Source: Circinella umbellata (lineage: Eukaryota > Mucoromycota > Mucoromycetes > Mucorales > Lichtheimiaceae). From it: DNA of 25,306 nt. The stretch lies in contig JAIWNF010000143.1 in NCBI GenBank assembly GCA_025093555.1, forward strand, positions 1-25,306, read 5' to 3'. The notes below the pieces were generated by a model. That model saw only the letters and a list, made by a program, of their open reading frames with translations. It was not told where the DNA came from and searched no databases. The translations under genes and the position numbers were made by a program. Below, in pieces: positions 20,320-25,306 of this stretch (the first letter of the stretch is position 1; every line of letters starts with the position of its first letter).

Positions 20320-21002
20320 TACTATAATGTATTTGTTTACTAATGGTGGTAGAATTTTATTCTATTTTTGTTTGAGTAGATTTTATAACTTATGCAAATA
20401 ATCATTAAAAAAAAAAGTGCTGCGGATATGGGTTGATATTACGGTTTATATACTTGGATTTGGATGATGAATATTTGAATGATGAACATTTGCAATGTAC
20501 AAAATAGAGAGAGTATTGGGGTTTATAATTATATTATATATATCACTATGGTAATACAAATATCAAATAAACTATTCTAGATGTCTTCTTCAACAATGGT
20601 TATTTTTTTTATCTGCTATTCTTCGTTTCGGAAAGGGACAAATATTAGTATTATTATGAAATAATATAGGAAATGTCGTGACATAAATAATTTGAGGAAT
20701 AATATGTTATAAGAAATATAATGAATAGGGATCAAGTAATAACATTTCAACATCTTTGGGATTAGATCATTCCAAAAAGTTTAGATCTAAAAAGTTTGAT
20801 GAATCTTCGAGTTGATAAAATAATATTTGTCACATTTATTGACTTGCTACACTTACATTAAAAATGCGGCACACTTTTTCAATCCAATATTTTTATGTTT
20901 TTTTTATAAACACCTATAAAAAAACCCATTACTACTTTTAATCTTTCGGATGACTGCATCATCGGATCGGATGAGCGGATGTCGGATGAGATGAAGAGCG
21001 CT
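20320..21002. other. AT-rich spacer without a supported gene
   Basis: Nothing recognisable is seen up to about 20950. Just before the satellite, 20949-20996 has several short CGGATGAG/CGGATCGG words, a small GC-richer patch bordering the array. Confidence 0.5.
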
Positions 21003-22699
21003 AATCACACATAGTACAAAATGATGCGCGCTACTCGAATCTGGTATTGGTACTCCTCTAGCAATGTTGTGTAGGGATGATGCCAAGGTTATGCGGAGCC
21101 CATGCTAGCTAATAATCGCCACATATTTAGTGTGTTATTTCGTTTCAACTTTGGCAGCATCCTAATTTTTTCTAATATTCAGTCGATTTACCAATCACAC
21201 ATAGTACAAAATGATGCGCCCTACCCGAATCTATTATTGGTATTGCTCTAGCAACGTTGTGTGGGGATGATGCCAAGGTTATGTGGAGCTCATGCTAAGG
21301 TAATAAGCACCGCACATTTACTGTGTTATTTCGTTTCAACTTTGGCAGAATCCTAATTTTTTCTATTATTCAGTCGATTTACCAATCACACATAGTACAA
21401 AATGATGCGCCCTACTCGAATCGGGTATTGGTATTGCTCTAGCAACGTTGTGTGGGGATGATGCCAAGGTTATGTGGAGCTCATGCTAAGGTAATAAGCA
21501 CCGCACATTTACTGTGTTATTTCGTTTCAACTTTGGCAGAATCCCAATTTTTTCTACTATTCAGTCGATTTACCAATCACACATAGTACAAAATGATGCG
21601 CGCTACTCGAATCTGGTATTGGTACTCCTCTAGCAATGTTGTGTAGGGATGATGCCAAGGTTATGCGGAGCCCATGCTAGCTAATAATCGCCACATATTT
21701 AGTGTGTTATTTCGTTTCAACTTTGGCAGCATCCTAATTTTTTCTAATATTCAGTTGATTTACCAATCACACATAGTACAAAATGATGCGCCCTACTCGA
21801 ATCGGGTATTGGTACTCCTCTAGCAACGTTGTGTGGGGATGATGCCAAGGTTATGTGGAGCTCATGCTAAGGTAATAAGCACCCCACATTTACTGTGTTA
21901 TTTCGTTTCAACTTTGGCAGAATCCTAATTTTTTCTACTATTCAGTCGACTTACTAATCACACATAATACAAAATAATGCACCCTACTCGAATCGGGTAT
22001 TGGTATTGCTCTAGCAACGTTGTGTGGGGATGATGCCAAGGTTATGTGGAGGTCATGCTAAGATAATAATCGCCACACATTTACTGTGTTATTTCGTTTC
22101 AACTTTGGCAGAATCCTAATTTTTTCTACTATTCAGTCGACTTACCAATCACACATAGTAGAAAATGATGCGACCTACTCGAATCGGGTATTGGTACTCC
22201 TCTAGCAACGTTGTGTGGGGATGATGCCAAGGTTATGTGGAGCTCATGCTAAGGTAATAAGCACCGCACATTTACTGTGTTATTTCGTTTCAACTTTGGC
22301 AGAATCCTAATTTTTTCTATTATTCAGTCGCTTTACCAATCACACATAGTACAAAATGATGCGCCCTACTCGAATCGGGTATTGGTATTGCTCTAGCAAT
22401 GTTGTGTGGGGATGATGCCAAGGTTATGCAGAGCCCATGCTAGCTAATAATCGCCACATATTTAGTGTGTTATTTCGTTTCAACTTTGGCAGAATCCTAG
22501 TTTTTTCTACTATTCACTCGATTTACCAATCACACATAGTACAACATGATGCGCGCTACTCGAATCGGGTATTGATACTCCTCTAGCAACGTTGTGTGGG
22601 GATGATGCCAAGGTTATGTGGAGCCCATGCTAGCTAATAATCGCCACACATTTAGTGTGTTATTTCGTTTCAACTTTGGCAGAATCCTAATTTTTTCAC
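21003..22699. repeat. Satellite array: nine tandem copies of a 190-191 bp unit
   Basis: Copies of AATCACACATAGTACAAAAT start at 21003, 21193, 21384, 21575, 21765, 21956, 22147, 22338 and 22528, a 190-191 bp period. The last copy breaks off after CCTAATTTTTTC. Each carries GGGATGATGCCAAGGTTATG and TATTTCGTTTCAACTTTGGC. Two variant classes can be read: type A (GCGGAGCCCATGCTAGCTAATAATCGCC) and type B (TGGAGCTCATGCTAAGGTAATAAGCACC). Copies 1 and 4 are type A and differ at one base. Copies 2, 3, 5 and 7 are type B, copy 6 is a diverged B, and copies 8-9 switch from B-like to A-like. No coding capacity and no RNA-gene fold is recognised. Confidence 0.97.
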
Positions 22700-22929
22700 C
22701 TACACACTGCGGTTCCGCCGGTTTTTAAATGAATAAAAATCTTATAAAAAATTCAGTTCGAGAACCTGAGAACCAGTAACTGTTGGGAACCGGTAAATTG
22801 GCTTTAAAAAATTATCCAATAGAAGCAGATTTGTACCTGTGACCTTGCTACTATTGTATATAGCTTTTACGAATATATTTTTACCCACTTTTTATTTATT
22901 TCTTTCTGTTGATTGACCACTTCGCTACA
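22700..22929. promoter_or_regulatory. Upstream region of the KDZ gene with GGTTCC/GGAACC words
   Basis: Directly after the satellite lies CACCTACACACTGCGGTTCC, then GTTCGAGAACCTGAGAACC and TTGGGAACCGGTAAATTGG. The GGTTCC and GGAACC words form an imperfect inverted pair over about 65 bp. This could be the left terminal region of a KDZ transposon, since such elements have terminal inverted repeats, but the matching right end is outside the window. Confidence 0.35.
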
Positions 22930-25306
22930 ATGCCTTTCCCCCCCGCTGATTCAAATAAACGTTTTAAAAAGGACTCCTACGGCCCTTACCGAGGAATGAG
23001 AGATCGTGTTGTGGATGATGATGGAGACGTGTACACGATTCCAGCAGGTTCTCATATCGGCACTATTGATTATGAATATTTGAATTCACTTGTCTCAACC
23101 CCCATGCAAGAGGAGACTGTTCTGCCAGTCCAGCAAGATGATGATTACATAGATTGTGATGTAGGAGATAATGATAACTTTTCGTCGTCGGTACCAACAG
23201 CAACAACACAAGAACAGCAACATACCGGGAGCAATGACAGGAATAACACATGGTTTTATGATTCCAGCTCCAAAGACCGTGCTGTTGAACATTATGCGCA
23301 GTTGTATCCGAAACTAGCTGCCGCTTATCTTCGTGGAGTTGGGTGGCAAGAACCTGATGCAAGAGCTATCAGACTCCCTGATGCGCATCCTTGTCACTGC
23401 TCCGCACCAAAAAAATATGCAACTGTGCTTTGCGTTTTTAAGTGTGGTAAGAGAAAAATGAAAAGGTTGAAAAAAATGTGATAAATAATCTAGTTAACGA
23501 TGATGTTAAAATATGTGTGTATTATAGCAATCCGCAACATTGATGTCCAATACTGTGATGGGAACTGTGAAAGACGGTCGCTTCCCTTGGCATTAATGGA
23601 GCAGCACATGCTTCCAGCAAGTCCGTCCACAACACAAACAGCATTTCACATAAGTGCATTGAAAAGCCTGACAACTCTTAGGATCAATTGTCAGCTTTCA
23701 GTAGCGTCGATTGTGGAGTGGCTTCACATTGAGCACGAAGACAGCAAGGTATATTAAATTGGAAACAATATTACTAATGAACACATTACCATGGTGTGAA
23801 AATAGAGTTAACAATATCTCACGGATAGATCCCACTGCCGAAATCCATAGAAAGTCTGCTGAATACAGCTTTGACTGTATATGGTAAATTGATGATGTTG
23901 GTTGAGTCCATCAATAACCAAAGGTGTGAAATCAGCAAGCCAGATTTCCCATGCCCAGCATGTGGACTGAAGGTAAATCGAAAACTATTGACAAAAATAC
24001 CCAAATAGATTAAGTTAGAAGCATGGACAATAGTTAAAAGGATGATGGTAGTGATAGAACGGTTAATGAAAGTGTATAATTGATGATAAGGCAGTAAAAA
24101 TGGGTGTTGAGGGGGTAGGGTGGATGACAAGAGAATAAATTGGACATTGTGATGATAAAACAGGCGGCGAAAGGATAAATCAATCGTTAATAGTGCTTTA
24201 GAGTGAGAAAGGAGCTGAAGTTCGAATAACCTGTAAAAAACGTATTCTTATAATGGAGTGTTTATATGGATTAGGCAATGACTCCCGATGGTGATCGGAT
24301 GGTTATTGTGATGGACGGCAACATGTCCTTGCGTCGATTTGACCGGGTCAAAAGCCACCAAAGCACTAACGATCCAACAGTCCCGTTGGTAAACAAATAC
24401 TGGGAAGCGGATGATAATATCATCAAAAAGCCTGTAAAGGTAATTAGCAAATCTCTTAGTTATGTGTTATCTATACTGAAATATCTCGGATTGATTTTAT
24501 TTTATAGGCTTCAGATGGGTGTGAGTCATGGCGGGCTCTTAAGAAGCCATCGACAAGGTCAAAAATTGCATTGGATGTCAAGGGTGTATATGGTGCTACA
24601 TGTAGTCACGATTTCCCCTTGGCATTCATGAACATCAAGACTCCTGGTGAAAGGTATTATATCTCGTCTAATTACTGTTATTTTTTACTGATTAATGTAA
24701 CACACCTGCCTCCACATTTTTTTTAGCTTTGAGCAAACGTTCAGTGTGTTGAATCAAATTATAAAAAAATTTGGTTCACACATCACCATCATGTACGACG
24801 TAGGATGCAAGCTGAAGCCAGCACTGAAGGTAAGATTGTATATATACTTATCAATAAACTTATCTTGATTTGTAACTTTGTTTGTGAAATAGAATGTTGG
24901 GGAGTTATCTCCCATTCATAATGCACCAATGGCTGTCAGCGTTTTTCACATATATGGGCATGAGGCCAAATGCCAGGCCAAATACCACCCTTATACTCTT
25001 GCTGGTTTTGGGCTTCGGGATGGTGAAAACCTGGAACGTCTATGGTCTTATCTTGGTGGCTTTTCTTCTACCACAAGATATATGTCTCCAGAAAACCGCC
25101 AACTGGTATTGACTATGGGGCTTGACTGTTACGCTTCCAAAAAATTCAAAAAAATTGGTATGTTGAACATTATCATGTATCTAGTATGGTAACTAATATG
25201 CATATTTAGGTCATACATTGTTACAACGATGGAAGCGGGCAATAGCAGTATATGACGAAGCAGACCAGGCATTGCGCCACCTCCCCATAGATAGTCAACG
25301 ATCTTT
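22930..25306 (+). CDS. KDZ-family transposase (Kyakuja-Dileera-Zisupton), 3' end beyond window
   Basis: Eight exons fit in one open frame: 22930-23446, 23528-23748, 23829-23972, 24275-24439, 24508-24653, 24727-24829, 24893-25157 and 25210 onward; about 552 residues are visible. The ATG at 22930 (context ACAATG) is the first in frame. Order of features: a polar N-terminus; a Cys cluster of the CxC type (HPCHC...LCVFKCG, then YCDGNC, about residues 150-185); FPCPACGLK; VIVMDGNMSLRRF (D308); KIALDVKGVYGATCSHDF; ITIMYDVGCKLKP (D422); VFHIYGHEAKCQAKYHP; and GFGLRDGENLERLWSYLGG (E477). This order and the Asp-Asp-Glu candidates match KDZ transposases, widespread in fungi. It encodes a cut-and-paste DNA transposase. 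Intron 3 (23973-24274, 302 bp) is several times longer than the others (52-81 bp). No stop or frameshift is seen, so the gene may be functional. Confidence 0.92.

Noticed and set aside
21003..22699. Satellite unit as a tRNA, 5S rRNA or snoRNA gene array
   Set aside because: CTCGAATCGGG resembles a B box and GATGATG resembles a C box, but no T-arm pairing, A box, D box or 5S core can be built from the unit.
21003..22699. Satellite as a CRISPR array
   Set aside because: The units are contiguous and similar over their full length, with no short repeat plus unique spacer pattern, and the context is a spliced eukaryotic genome.
22909..22929. Earlier start for the KDZ protein at 22909
   Set aside because: The codon there is TTG. 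The first in-frame ATG is at 22930.

Overview
The window looks like AT-rich nuclear DNA of a fungus, most likely an early-diverging (Mucoromycota-type) one. The reasons are many short GT-AG introns of about 50-110 bp, triplet-repeat-rich coding exons, and the mix of DNA transposon families. The lineage is inferred from style, not from a marker gene. I see no host housekeeping gene, rRNA, tRNA or CRISPR array. Nearly all recognisable coding sequence belongs to class II transposons: CACTA/EnSpm-like (Tnp2) twice, PIF/Harbinger once, and Kyakuja-Dileera-Zisupton (KDZ) once. There is also a candidate non-autonomous inverted-repeat element and a 191-bp satellite.

The core is a three-layer nest between about 1.76 and 18.35 kb. 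Element 1 is an old CACTA-like transposon of about 6.3 kb once its insertions are subtracted. Its genes lie on the minus strand: a Tnp2-type transposase (tnp1; first exon at 17201, stop at 8014), then a second coiled-coil gene (acc1; start at 7766, last stop at 2285). Element 2 (10404-16491, 6088 bp) is a related complete CACTA-like transposon. It has perfect 30-bp terminal inverted repeats starting CACTTTGAGC and a TTT target duplication, and it sits inside the tnp1 coding sequence. It carries the same two-gene layout: tnp2 (15578-12451) followed by acc2 (12101-10695). A PIF/Harbinger element (2826-7011, 36-bp perfect TIRs) lies inside an intron of acc1, so that gene is now split by 4.2 kb. 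The Harbinger element carries the usual pair of a Myb/SANT-like protein (+) and a DDE transposase (-), arranged tail to tail.

The accessory proteins of elements 1 and 2 are diverged relatives. Each has an N-terminal coiled coil, a middle region ending in AC-x4-WGA-x3-L-x-K-x-W, and a spliced-on acidic low-complexity tail joined at the same intron phase. I do not recognise the family. Its constant pairing with the transposase, and the motif-rich subterminal repeats, suggest a role like plant TNPA in binding element ends; this is inference. tnp1 is decayed (two in-frame stops, two frameshifts and the insertion), while tnp2 has a single frameshift in a homopolymer, so element 2 is the younger.

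To the right, 18.4-21.0 kb is AT-rich DNA with minor tandem repeats and a 1.1-kb segment bounded by perfect 28-bp inverted repeats next to TA dinucleotides. Nine tandem copies of a 191-bp satellite follow (21003-22699). Then an apparently intact eight-exon KDZ transposase gene (22930 to beyond 25306) runs off the window. The first 1.75 kb holds no gene I can support.
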